Of a stretch of 64,000 bases of DNA, positions 18,877-26,598 are shown one piece after another; the stretch's first letter is position 1; every line of letters begins with the position of its first letter. The stretch is from the NCBI RefSeq assembly GCF_008806345.1, contig NZ_VZZJ01000013.1, positions 62,001-126,000 on the forward strand, in the 5' to 3' direction. A model generated the notes under the pieces. The model did no database searches. It was not told the DNA's origin and was given only the letters and a program-made list of their open reading frames with translations. The stretch is from Methylobacterium planeticum (GTDB taxonomy: Bacteria; Pseudomonadota; Alphaproteobacteria; Rhizobiales; Beijerinckiaceae). The translations under genes were made by a program, and so were the position numbers.

Positions 18877-19149
18877 TCAGGGATCCGTCTCGTCCCCGTC
18901 CGGGGCCGCGAGGCCGTACTGGGCGAGGAGGGCCGCCCGCCGGCCGCGGGCCGCGAGGGCGCGCACCGCGTGGTGGCGGCCCGCCTGCGCGAAGATCTCG
19001 CCGACCCCGCCGGGCTGGCCCGCCGCGTCGTGGGCGAGGCGCGCCATGTCGGCCGCCGATCGCTCGTCGGCCGCGATCGCCTGCTCCATGGTCTCGAGGA
19101 CCGCCCGGACCATCGGGATCAGGCTCGCGTAACGATCATCGGCTCTCAT
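18877..19149 (-). CDS. Small helical hypothetical protein (90 aa)
   Basis: ATG 19149 is chosen because GGGGAGGC lies 7 bases upstream; ATG 19155 and 19176 are in frame. The product is an all-helical acidic protein (RADDRYASLIPMVRAVLETM, DERSAADMARLAHDAAG) with a short loop and a second helix. No signal or membrane segment. It follows the 13-bp repeat and the GGDEF gene on the same strand, but with 250 bases between. No family recognised. Confidence 0.5.
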   Translation of the reverse strand: MRADDRYASLIPMVRAVLETMEQAIAADERSAADMARLAHDAAGQPGGVGEIFAQAGRHHAVRALAARGRRAALLAQYGLAAPDGDETDP

Positions 19150-19275
19150 CAGCATGCCTCCCCGGATGGCGCTCACGGCCTCGTGCGGAGGACACTATGC
19201 CTGAAAATCCGGGCCTCGGCGATCCGCCGGCGCCGCACCGAATCGAGGGCCGCGGCAGGGCCTCGCCGCCGAGGT

Positions 19276-19379
19276 GTCGGAGCCAAGTGTCGCAGGGAGG
19301 CGTCGCAGGCAGGCGTCGCAGGCAGGCGTCGCAGCGAGGTGTTGCAAGGACATGGCGCAGGAAGGCGTCGCGGCCTGCG
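19276..19379. repeat. 13-bp tandem repeat, about 8 units
   Basis: GTCGCAGGGAGGC, GTCGCAGGCAGGC (twice), GTCGCAGCGAGGT, GTTGCAAGGACAT, GGCGCAGGAAGGC and GTCGCGGCCTGCG follow one another at exactly 13-base steps from 19289, with a decayed unit at 19276. The array lies between the stop of the GGDEF gene and the next gene. Period 13 does not keep frame. Confidence 0.9.
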
Positions 19380-19399
19380 CCCGCGCCCGGCGCCAGGGT

Positions 19400-20413
19400 T
19401 CAGCCGACGCTCCGGCGCGCGCGCGTCTCGTGCGGCGCGGACACCGCCCCGAAGATGCGGACGGCGCTCCGGCCCGCCGCCTTCGCGTCGTACAGGGCCG
19501 CATCGGCCTCCGCGAACACCTCCGAGCCGGCCCGGCCCCGGCGGCGGCCGAGGATCGTCGCCCCGATCGACGCCCCGATCGCCAGGCGGGCGCCGTTCCA
19601 GGCGATCGGCTGGCACAGGGCGGCGGAGGCGCGGGCGAGCATCGCGGCGATCCGGCCCGGCCCGAGGGGGCCTCGCAGCAGCACGGCGAACTCGTCCCCG
19701 CCGATGCGGGCGACCAGGACCGCGTCGCCGAACAGGCGCTGCAGCCGGAGGGCGACCTGCCGCAGGCACTCGTCCCCGGCGGCGTGGCCGAGCCGGTCGT
19801 TGACGGCCTTGAAGTGATCGAGGTCGATCAGCGCCAGGGCGGCGACGCCCGCATGGTCGCGCGCGTCGGCGACCATGGCGCGGTAATGCGCGTCGAAGAC
19901 GCCGCGATTGGCCAATCCGGTCAGGGAATCGTGCTCGGCGCGCTGGCGCAGGCGGTGCCAGGCCTCGCGTTCCCCCGTGATGTCCTGCTTGGCGCCGAAC
20001 AGGCGCACCGGCCGGCCCTCCGCGAAGGCGAGGTCGGCCGTGATCCGGATCCAGCGGGTCTCCCCGCGCCAGGTCCGGATCTCGCTGTCCAGGACGAAGC
20101 CGCGGCCGAACCGGATCGCCTCGGCCCGCACCAGCTCCAGCTCGCGCCGCGACGCCTCGGCGTAGCGGTCGACGATCGCGGACCGGGTCAGGCGGGCGCC
20201 GGCCGGGAGCCCGAAGAGATCGTAGACCCCCGCCGTCCAGGTCAGCCGCTCGGTGGCGAGATCGCATTCCCAGGCGCCCATCCGGACGAGCCGGGCGGCC
20301 TGCTCGTAGAGCCGCTTGTGTTGCCGGAGGGAGCGCCCCGCCTCGACTGAACCCGGATCGTTTCGCATCGCGTGGCCCAGCGCATCCCTGTGGTTCCGAG
20401 GAACGACGTCCAC
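19400..20413 (-). CDS. PAS-GGDEF diguanylate cyclase
   Basis: 337 residues. A PAS_3-like domain at about 35-155 (RMGAWECDLATERLTWTAGV ... RWIRITADLAFAEGRPVRLF) is joined to a GGDEF domain (about 165-325) with HDSLTGLANR, ALIDLDHFKAVNDRLGHAAG and the intact catalytic RIGGDEFAVLL. The RxxD inhibitory site that normally sits five residues before GGDEF is absent, so product feedback through that site is not expected. It synthesises c-di-GMP in response to a PAS cue and has no membrane segment. Start GTG 20413 or ATG 20368. Downstream lies the 13-bp repeat. Confidence 0.92.
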   Translation of the reverse strand: MDVVPRNHRDALGHAMRNDPGSVEAGRSLRQHKRLYEQAARLVRMGAWECDLATERLTWTAGVYDLFGLPAGARLTRSAIVDRYAEASRRELELVRAEAIRFGRGFVLDSEIRTWRGETRWIRITADLAFAEGRPVRLFGAKQDITGEREAWHRLRQRAEHDSLTGLANRGVFDAHYRAMVADARDHAGVAALALIDLDHFKAVNDRLGHAAGDECLRQVALRLQRLFGDAVLVARIGGDEFAVLLRGPLGPGRIAAMLARASAALCQPIAWNGARLAIGASIGATILGRRRGRAGSEVFAEADAALYDAKAAGRSAVRIFGAVSAPHETRARRSVG

Positions 20414-20612
20414 CGTAGGCGGAACTGCTTAAACCGAGGTTGCGCCCGCGGCGGCGCCTCTTCGCCCGCGGCGGCGCCTCGCCGCCGGCACCCTGCGTAT
20501 GCGCCGCGACGTTGTCAGGCCCGCCGCCGGTGCTAGGCTGCCCGGATCGGCCGCGGCTGGCGGCCTCGATGCCGGGGCGTTTTCCCCGCGCCGCACGGCG
20601 AGGTGAGGGCCG

Positions 20613-20939
20613 ATGAGTGCGCACCCGAGTCGATCCGCCGAGGAATGGGGCCGGATCATCGCCGACGCCTACGCGGCCCAGACCCGGCCGCCGCTGACGC
20701 CCCAGCTCCTCGAGGACGTGCGCGGCATCGTGGTCGAGGCCGTCCGGGAGGCGGAGGCGTCCGGCGCCGCGGAGGCCGAGTGGTGCGAGCGGGTCAACCT
20801 CGTGCTGGACCGGGGCGAGATGTCCCTGCATGCGGCGGTGGGACCGCGGCTCGCCGCGATCGACGACGCGGCCGGGGCCGCCGTCATGGCGCACCGCTCG
20901 GAGGCGGGGCGGCCCTTGCGGGCCTTCGGCGGACAATAG
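20613..20939 (+). CDS. Helical hypothetical protein upstream of MTHFS (108 aa)
   Basis: ATG 20613, preceded by GGCGAGGTGAGGGCCG. Fully helical, acidic and soluble: EEWGRIIADAYAAQTRPP, LEDVRGIVVEAVREAEASG, EWCERVNLVLDRGEM. No known domain is obvious. It ends 82 bases before the 5-formyl-THF cyclo-ligase gene and is probably co-transcribed with it. The zapA and small coiled-coil genes that often precede this ligase in proteobacteria are not clearly matched by this sequence. Confidence 0.6.
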   Translation: MSAHPSRSAEEWGRIIADAYAAQTRPPLTPQLLEDVRGIVVEAVREAEASGAAEAEWCERVNLVLDRGEMSLHAAVGPRLAAIDDAAGAAVMAHRSEAGRPLRAFGGQ

Positions 20940-21021
20940 GGAGCCCCTCGGGTCGCGGGCGGGCGCTTGCGAGCGCACGAAGCGGTCGCGCAGGGCGCAG
21001 AGGCGGGATGGGAGCGGCGCG

Positions 21022-21633
21022 ATGGATGACCTGACCAAGGCCCCGGACCACGATCCGGCCCCCCCGGACCCGGACGCGGACTGGCCCGCGATCCGCGACT
21101 GGCGCAAGGCGACGCGGACCCGGCTGATCGCCGAGCGCATCGCAATCCCGGCCCCGGACCGTGCCGCCCGGAGCGAGCGGATCGACCGGGCCCTCGCCGC
21201 CGCCCTCGAGGCCCGGCCCAGCCGGCTGATCGGCTTCTACTGGCCCTTCCGCGGCGAGTACGACCCGCGGGGCCTCCTGGCCGCGCTGCGCGAGCGCGGC
21301 GCCCACCTCGCCCTGCCGGTGATCGTCGAGCGCGGGCGCCCCCTGGTCTTCCGCGCCTGGGCGCCCGGGAGCCTGATGACGGAGGGCGTCTGGAACATCC
21401 CGGTGCCGGAGGCCGGCGACACCGTCCAGCCCGACCTGCTGATCGTGCCCCTCGTCGGCTTCGATCGCCGGACCTACCGCCTCGGCTACGGCGGCGGCTT
21501 CTACGACCGCACCATCGCGGCGATGCCGGCGCGGCCGCGCACCCTCGGGGTCGGCTTCGCGCTGGGGCAGCTGGAGACGATCTACCCCCAGCCCCACGAC
21601 ATCGCCCTCGACGCCGTGATCACCGATGCCTGA
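21022..21633 (+). CDS. 5-formyltetrahydrofolate cyclo-ligase
   Basis: 203 residues from ATG 21022. Catalyses ATP-dependent conversion of 5-formyl-THF to 5,10-methenyl-THF, rescuing a storage form of folate; relevant to C1 metabolism. Signatures: IRDWRKATRTRLIAERIA at the start, IGFYWPFRGEYDPRGLL, VPLVGFDRRTYRLGYGGGFYDRTIA (the ATP/folate-binding GYGGGFYD loop) and the end HDIALDAVITDA. Length is normal for the family. Ribosome site GGGAGCGGC. The short interval upstream leaves no room for a 6S RNA gene, which accompanies this ligase in many proteobacteria. Confidence 0.96.
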   Translation: MDDLTKAPDHDPAPPDPDADWPAIRDWRKATRTRLIAERIAIPAPDRAARSERIDRALAAALEARPSRLIGFYWPFRGEYDPRGLLAALRERGAHLALPVIVERGRPLVFRAWAPGSLMTEGVWNIPVPEAGDTVQPDLLIVPLVGFDRRTYRLGYGGGFYDRTIAAMPARPRTLGVGFALGQLETIYPQPHDIALDAVITDA

Positions 21634-21781
21634 CCCGCGGGACCGGCTGCGCCGGCGCGGCGGCACCGCAGCCGCGGGTGATTCGCCGCGGCCCCGTTGC
21701 GCCGACCGCCACCCGCCCGAATCCCCGTCTTGAATCCTCACCCTGCCCAATCGCCCTGCCCTCCTGCTCCCACGCCCGCCC

Positions 21782-21877
21782 ATGACCCTCAGCTCGGCGC
21801 ACCGCATCGGCCTCCTGCTGTTCCTCCTGCTGCTGCCGCCGATCACCTACGGCGTGGCGGCCTGGCTGCTGCTGTGA
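21782..21877 (+). CDS. Very short membrane peptide (31 aa)
   Basis: ATG 21782 begins a 31-residue peptide that is nearly all one transmembrane segment (RIGLLLFLLLLPPITYGVAA) and stops with TGA at 21875. It lies 149 bases behind the ligase gene. The ribosome site is weak, so it may not be expressed; the hydrophobic pattern and termination at the end of the segment are the only support. Confidence 0.3.
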   Translation: MTLSSAHRIGLLLFLLLLPPITYGVAAWLLL

Positions 21878-22043
21878 TCGGGCGGCCGGCCCTCCCCGTC
21901 CGGGGCCGCCGGCGCGACCGCGGAAATTTCGCGCCCCGCCCCCCGCGCGGCGCCATATTTTGCGCGCGAGTGATCGGGTATTGCTGGGTCTTCGCGTGCG
22001 GAAGCGGTTCGCTGCGCCGTCTCGCGCCTCGGAACGGGGGCTC

Positions 22044-22691
22044 ATGGTGAAGTCGTTACTCGTCGCAGCGCTGCCGATTCTGCTCCTCGGCGGCTGCATC
22101 AGCACCGATTCCGATCCGCTGGCCCTCGGCCGCGGCGGCGCACCGGGCGTGGCCCCGGCCGCCCTGGCACAGGCCGCGCCGCCGGAGCCGGCCGCCGCCA
22201 TGCCGGGGCAACTCCTGCCGCAGGCCAATGCCCCGTCCCGCGTCGCCGGGGTCGATCCCTACGCCGCCCTGTCGCGGGCGGACGCGATCCAGGCCCGGGT
22301 CTCCACCCGGGCGGCGACCTACGAGGCCCCGCCCGACACCCCGCCCGCGCGGCGCTCCGTCAGCGGCTCGGCCCTCGCCTCGGCCGATCCCGAGCAGCCC
22401 GTCCCGGCCGCCGGCCTCGGCCACATGATGGCGATGGCGCCCGGCGGCGCGCCGGCCCGCACCGCCGTGGCGCAGGCGGAAGCGATCCATTCCGGCCCGA
22501 CCGCGACGGTCGAGGCCCGCGCCGCCAAGGAGCAGCGGGCGCAGGACCAGCGCAACAAGCGCTTCGATTCCGAGGTGCGGCGCGTCACCGCCTCGGTCTG
22601 CGCGGAATGCGGGCCGGCCCCGGCCCGCGGCAGGCGGACGCGGCCCGCCCCCGTTCCGGATCCGGCGGAGGTCGCGCCCGACGCGGAGTGA
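22044..22691 (+). CDS. Putative lipoprotein, Ala/Pro-rich (215 aa)
   Basis: ATG 22044. Residues 1-17 form a lipoprotein signal, with lipobox LLGG-C (Cys at about 18), predicting an inner- or outer-membrane lipid anchor. The rest is Ala/Pro/Gln-rich and largely disordered, with a charged helix (VEARAAKEQRAQDQRNKRFD) near the C-terminus and two cysteines (VCAECGP). An Arg/Pro tail follows. Long starts further upstream have no ribosome site. The function is unknown; the design resembles surface lipoproteins that tether other envelope parts. Confidence 0.6.
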   Translation: MVKSLLVAALPILLLGGCISTDSDPLALGRGGAPGVAPAALAQAAPPEPAAAMPGQLLPQANAPSRVAGVDPYAALSRADAIQARVSTRAATYEAPPDTPPARRSVSGSALASADPEQPVPAAGLGHMMAMAPGGAPARTAVAQAEAIHSGPTATVEARAAKEQRAQDQRNKRFDSEVRRVTASVCAECGPAPARGRRTRPAPVPDPAEVAPDAE

Positions 22692-22761
22692 TCCGCCGGG
22701 CCGGCACCCGGTTCCCGGCGCCTCCCAGACGCCTCCCGTCCTGACCCGTCCGCGAGGCGGC

Positions 22762-23025
22762 CTAGCGGCGCGCGGGTGCCACGATCGTGCCGGTCGCCCC
22801 GGTCGGGGCCGGCTGCGTCATCCGATTGCGGTTGTTCTGCATCATCCGGGTGTTGGCGCCCGAGGTCTGCTGCTGCTGGCTCGCCGTGCCCTGCGCCTGC
22901 CCGGCCAGGGAATTGTTGATGCTGTTGAGGTTCGAGCTCGGCGCGCCCTGGGCCAGGGCCGGGGCGGACGAGGCCGCCGCGGCGGCACCGAGAAGCGCGA
23001 AGGCGACGAGTGTTGGCGCGCGCAT
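22762..23025 (-). CDS. Exported Gln/Asn-rich small protein (87 aa)
   Basis: ATG 23025 has a strong ribosome site, ACCAGGAGGG, 6 bases upstream. Residues 1-25 are a signal peptide (TLVAFALLGAAAAASSAPAL). The mature 60 residues are rich in Ser, Asn, Gln and Gly (SSNLNSINNSLAGQAQGT, SQQQQTSGANTRMMQNNRN) with no cysteines. Likely periplasmic and disordered. It converges on the lipoprotein gene, 70 bases apart. No family recognised. Confidence 0.65.
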   Translation of the reverse strand: MRAPTLVAFALLGAAAAASSAPALAQGAPSSNLNSINNSLAGQAQGTASQQQQTSGANTRMMQNNRNRMTQPAPTGATGTIVAPARR

Positions 23026-23333
23026 GGCGGCCCTCCTGGTTTGGTGTGCGGCCTGCAACGACGACGCGCCGGCATCGGGCAGGTTCCCGGCCGGTCCGAC
23101 GGGATCCGGGCGCCACGGGCCAGGGTGATCCGGACCCTGTCCCCGCGGGCTGCAGAATAGCGCGCCGGGATCACGTCCGCTCAAGCACCATAATGCAAGG
23201 AAGACAGGTCTCGGCGTCCTGACGCGCCATCGCATGCGCGCTCTGCATGACTGGAATGTGGGATCTGGTATGCCAAAACGGGGCGCGGGCTGTCATGAAT
23301 GCTGCAACGCAAACGCCTCACGGGATCCGCACC
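23026..23333. other. Intergenic stretch with probable promoter of the 73-aa gene
   Basis: The stretch between the divergent small genes has a lower-GC segment (about 23,240-23,300, around TGACTGGAATGTGGGATCTG). This is the only place here that resembles promoter DNA. No further gene is supported. Confidence 0.35.
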
Positions 23334-23555
23334 ATGATCGCTCTCATCCTCGCCACCGTCGCTGCCGGCGCCGTCAACGTCGCCCTGGTCGCCGTCCTGG
23401 CCGACCGCCTCGGCCCGAAGACCGACGCGTCCGCCGCGGCCGGCGAGCTCGTCGCCCTCAACGGGGCCGCGTCCGGCCCGGCCAAGCCCATCGCAGCCAA
23501 GCCCGCCTTCGCCGGCAACGAGAATGCCCTGGCGGCCGCGGCCCGCGCCGCCTGA
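23334..23555 (+). CDS. Small membrane-anchored protein (73 aa)
   Basis: ATG 23334 begins IALILATVAAGAVNVALVAV, an N-terminal membrane segment or signal, followed by a polar Ala-rich segment (LADRLGPKTDASAAAGELVA) and ending NALAAAARAA. ATG 23295 would add 13 residues. A strong terminator follows 50 bases downstream and marks this as a real single-gene transcript. No family recognised. Confidence 0.6.
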   Translation: MIALILATVAAGAVNVALVAVLADRLGPKTDASAAAGELVALNGAASGPAKPIAAKPAFAGNENALAAAARAA

Positions 23556-23605
23556 GCGCGCCGACGCCGCGTTTCAAGGGCTTTCCGCAGCCCGGTTGAC
23601 GATCG

Positions 23606-23634
23606 GCCCTGCCGGGTTCCCGGCGGGGCTTTTT
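23606..23634 (+). terminator. Rho-independent terminator
   Basis: GCCCTGCCGGG (23606-23616) pairs with CCCGGCGGGGC (23619-23629), one T-G pair, then TTTTT (23630-23634). It ends the transcript of the small gene at 23334. Confidence 0.85.
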
Positions 23635-23824
23635 CGTGCCCGGGCCGCGGCGATGCCGACCCCGGCACCCGAGACCGGCCGGCGCGGACGTCGCGGCGCT
23701 GCCCGGCACCACGATGCGGATCGGCCGCTCCTTCGGGGAGATCGGGCGCCCCGTGGTGGCAGGGCCCCCGCCGGCACCCGCGCGATGCCCGGGCAGGTCG
23801 CCGTGCCGATCGCGGGCGGCGGGC

Positions 23825-24022
23825 TCAGTGCGTCCGCCCGGCGTACATCGACCAGGGGTTCGGCGCGTAGGGGCCCGGCACCTCGGCGTCGGCCGGCACC
23901 TGCGGGGCCGGCGCCTCGCGCTCGACATCCTCGAGCGCGTGGACGACGAGCGCGTGGGCGTCGGCGTTCTGGGCGACGATGACGCGGAGCGCTGCAACGA
24001 GCTGATCGTGGACGTCCGACAT
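23825..24022 (-). CDS. Small acidic hypothetical protein (65 aa)
   Basis: ATG 24022. A helical N-terminal half (SDVHDQLVAALRVIVAQNAD, AHALVVHALEDVERE) is followed by a proline-rich tail ending NPWSMYAGRTH. The ribosome site is GGAGGAC (CCGGAGGACCGG, 8 bases upstream). No membrane segment. No family recognised. It is isolated, with over 500 bases to the next gene on the same strand. Confidence 0.55.
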   Translation of the reverse strand: MSDVHDQLVAALRVIVAQNADAHALVVHALEDVEREAPAPQVPADAEVPGPYAPNPWSMYAGRTH

Positions 24023-24549
24023 GATCCGGTCCTCCGGGGAGACGCGGCGAGATGTGGCCCAGACGGGGCCGTGACGCTGTGCGGATCCTCACCTGAGCCG
24101 GCCCGGGCCGGCCGCATCCCCGTGCGCCCGGACACGCCGCGGCCCGCCGGAGTTCGACGCCGGACGGCGACCGGACCGGCGGCCTCCTCCGCCCATCCGC
24201 GGATCGGCACAGGCCCCCGAGCGTCGGCCCGGGATTGCCGCGCCGCCCGTCCCCGCACGCGTTCCGGCATCGCGGCCTGGCGGCCGAGCAGGGCACCATG
24301 GCCACCGGCCGCGCGTCGCCGTGTTGAGGGGAAAGCGCGCGCGACCGGTGGCTGCCGCCCCGGTGCGTCGCCGGGGTGCGCGCAGCAGCATGGGGGGCGA
24401 GCGTTGCCCGCATGTGTCCGGAACCGGGGCGCGACGGCGCGGCCGGCCCCGGCGCGCGGAGACGGCCGCGCGCCATCCGCCGGATCCGCTCGCGCAGGCT
24501 CCGAGGTCCGGCTGCGACGGCCGCGACGACAGGGAGCATCGATCCTCGC
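24023..24549. other. Intergenic stretch, no gene supported
   Basis: Frames on both strands here are Arg/Ala/Pro-rich without family signals or good ribosome sites. I see no terminator, repeat or operator. Confidence 0.4.
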
Positions 24550-25869
24550 TCACCGTGCGGTCGCGGAGGCCGCCTCGCGCTCCTGCGGATGCTCCCGCGC
24601 CGGCATCCGGCACCGCCGCACGGCCTCGCGCACATGCGACACGAGGAGGGTGACGAGGCGCATCTCCGTGCTCTCCGCACGCCCGAGCGCCTCGGCCCGG
24701 ATCGCCGCCGCCGCGATCGCGTCCGCCTCGGCGACGAGGTCGTCCAGCGCGCGCGGCTCCGCATCGGGCACGGCCAGCCAGATCTCCAGGAGCCGCATGA
24801 CGCGGGTCGGCGGCTGGCGCGGGCGCAGGCGCTGGTACAGGGCGGCCCCCGCCGCGCCCATCGAGGCCATGCCGCTCGCCACCAGCCCCAGCCAGTAGAC
24901 CGCGTTCTGCATCTGGTCGGACAAGCTCGGCAGGTTGCCGGAGAGGTAGGCCGCGGTGCCGGTGTGGATCGGCAGCGCCTGCGTCTTGTCATCCGGGTCC
25001 GGTGCCTCGATGCCGGCCAAATCCCTGTCGAGGGCCGCGAGCCTGGACTTGTCCGTCAGGACCTCGCGGGTGATCTCGCCGGCCAACCAGTCCGGCATCG
25101 CGGCGGTGGCGGCCAGCCGGTAGCTCACCGACAGCGTCGTGATGTCGTCGCCGGGCGACGGCAGCGAGCCCTGGAAGGTGCCCTTGGGGACGTCGAGGGT
25201 CTCCAGGACGGGCTGCTCCTTGGCGATGGCCGCAGCCTCGTCGATCTCGAAGGTCCTCGGCCGGTCCTCGCCGCCCTTCCGCAGGGCCGCGTAGAGCGAG
25301 AGCCACGCCCCGCTCGCGGCCGGCGCCACGACGAAGAGCACGTCGACCTCCCGCCGCCGCACGGCCTCCGGCAATTGCTCCAGGGTGAACACGCGCCGCC
25401 GCACGGTCTCCGGCGGGACGGCGTAGTGCTGGAGGATCAGATCCAGGAGCTTGGCATCGAGGGGCCGGCCGTCGAGCAGGCCGACGGCGTGCCCGCGCAG
25501 CGCCCGCACGCCGTCGATGCGGCCGGCCGGGGCCACGAACACCACGGCGTCGCGGCGCAGGATGGCGAGGGTCTGGCTGTTCTGGCCGGCCCCGTCGCTG
25601 CGCACGATGGCGAGATCGCTGCTGCGGGTGTCGAGCGACGCCGCGGCGGCCGCGAGGTCGGGCACCGGCGCGGTTCGGATCCGCACGCGCGGGTGCTCGG
25701 CCGCGAAGACCTGCGCCAGGGCCGATGCGGCGCGCCGGCCCTCCGGGTTCGCCGGCACCGCGATGCTGAGGGTGAGCAGCCCGAGCAGGAGGTGGATCAC
25801 CGCCGCGGCGGCGGCCGAGCCCAGGATGACCAGGCCCACCACGAGGAGCGTGACCGCGCGACGTCTCAT
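24550..25869 (-). CDS. TAXI-family TRAP solute-binding protein with C-terminal membrane helix
   Basis: 439 residues. N-terminal signal/anchor (TLLVVGLVILGSAAAAAVIH) then a TAXI/PBP-type binding domain (about 35-340): LSIAVPANPEGRRAASALAQ, DLAIVRSDGAGQNSQTLAIL, LRGHAVGLLDGRPLDAKLLD and the late TALPIHTGTAAYL region. A second membrane helix at about 355-375 (AVYWLGLVASGMASMGAAGA) leads into a cytosolic helical tail. Such anchored TAXI proteins do not work as simple TRAP components and no TRAP permease genes adjoin, so a sensor role is possible. ATG 25869 (AGGAACG upstream) is preferred to a start at 26058, which adds low-complexity residues. Confidence 0.8.
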   Translation of the reverse strand: MRRRAVTLLVVGLVILGSAAAAAVIHLLLGLLTLSIAVPANPEGRRAASALAQVFAAEHPRVRIRTAPVPDLAAAAASLDTRSSDLAIVRSDGAGQNSQTLAILRRDAVVFVAPAGRIDGVRALRGHAVGLLDGRPLDAKLLDLILQHYAVPPETVRRRVFTLEQLPEAVRRREVDVLFVVAPAASGAWLSLYAALRKGGEDRPRTFEIDEAAAIAKEQPVLETLDVPKGTFQGSLPSPGDDITTLSVSYRLAATAAMPDWLAGEITREVLTDKSRLAALDRDLAGIEAPDPDDKTQALPIHTGTAAYLSGNLPSLSDQMQNAVYWLGLVASGMASMGAAGAALYQRLRPRQPPTRVMRLLEIWLAVPDAEPRALDDLVAEADAIAAAAIRAEALGRAESTEMRLVTLLVSHVREAVRRCRMPAREHPQEREAASATAR

Positions 25870-26598
25870 CGTTCCTGTTCCGCTATTCGAGAGGCCGGGA
25901 TCGTGGGGCGAGGATGCAACCTCCGGTCTCATCAGATCCCTCGCCGGATCAATCCCCCGTGCGATGACAAGGGACGACGGAGGCGGGATTGCGACGGGCC
26001 GCCGGATGCCGGACGGTCGGGTGGCCTTGTTCGGCCACTCGCGTGGCGGCGGCTGCACCGACCGACCGGCCGGAGGGCGCCACCCGGTGCCCCGGCCTCA
26101 TGCGTGCGGCCTCATGGGACGGCCTCATGGGCGCGGATGGGCCTGCGCCTGATCCTCGCATGCCCTTCAAAATCGCAAATCGCGCAGGGCCTTGGCGTCG
26201 ATCCGGCGACGTGCCGTCGAAACCGTCCCCGGTCCTCCGCGCGTTGGCCCCGACGGCGCGGCAGCCGGCGGGTGCCCAGGCGCGCTTGGCGACGGCGCTG
26301 AACCGACGGGCCGAGCGCGGACAACCCGCCAGCCCCCAGGTCTCAAGGCTCAGTTGCAGTTTTGCCACAATCCCCACATCCGGAACGCGGCCGCCCTGCG
26401 GGAGATCCGGGTCCGGACGCGATCGGTTCGATAAAAGCAACTTGCCGGGCAGAGACTTAAGCGATCAGACCCGTTTCTTTGAAAGATTCGAATCTAGACC
26501 AGTTTATACCGGCTCTAAAACACCGGCGTTGCGGATGAAATCACGTCTGACTAGCAGCGAAACAAGATTAGTTTCCATCGTTGCGTCGTGGCGACCAC
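25870..26598. other. Long intergenic region upstream of the siderophore receptor
   Basis: The first 500 bases hold no convincing gene. The last 170 bases are the most AT-rich part of the window's first half and contain the exact palindrome AGATTCGAATCT (26484-26495), TTTATACCGGCTCTAAAA and TTGAAA, so it is the likely promoter/operator for the receptor. An iron regulator such as Irr or RirA is expected but neither consensus is cleanly matched. Confidence 0.5.
26484..26495. promoter_or_regulatory. Perfect 12-bp palindrome in the receptor promoter
   Basis: AGATTCGAATCT lies about 100 bases before the receptor start and just behind a TTGAAA that could be a -35 box. It could be the operator for iron or substrate control. 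Confidence 0.35.

Noticed and set aside
20940..21021. Possible 6S RNA between the helical gene and 5-formyl-THF cyclo-ligase
   Set aside because: The interval is only 82 bases and shows no open-bubble hairpin, while 6S RNA is about 160-180 nt.
24321..24653. Plus-strand frame overlapping the TAXI gene end
   Set aside because: Composition is Arg/Pro-rich and it conflicts with the well-supported TAXI protein.
26040..26200. Short Arg-rich frames upstream of the siderophore receptor
   Set aside because: No ribosome site or family similarity; interpreted as intergenic.
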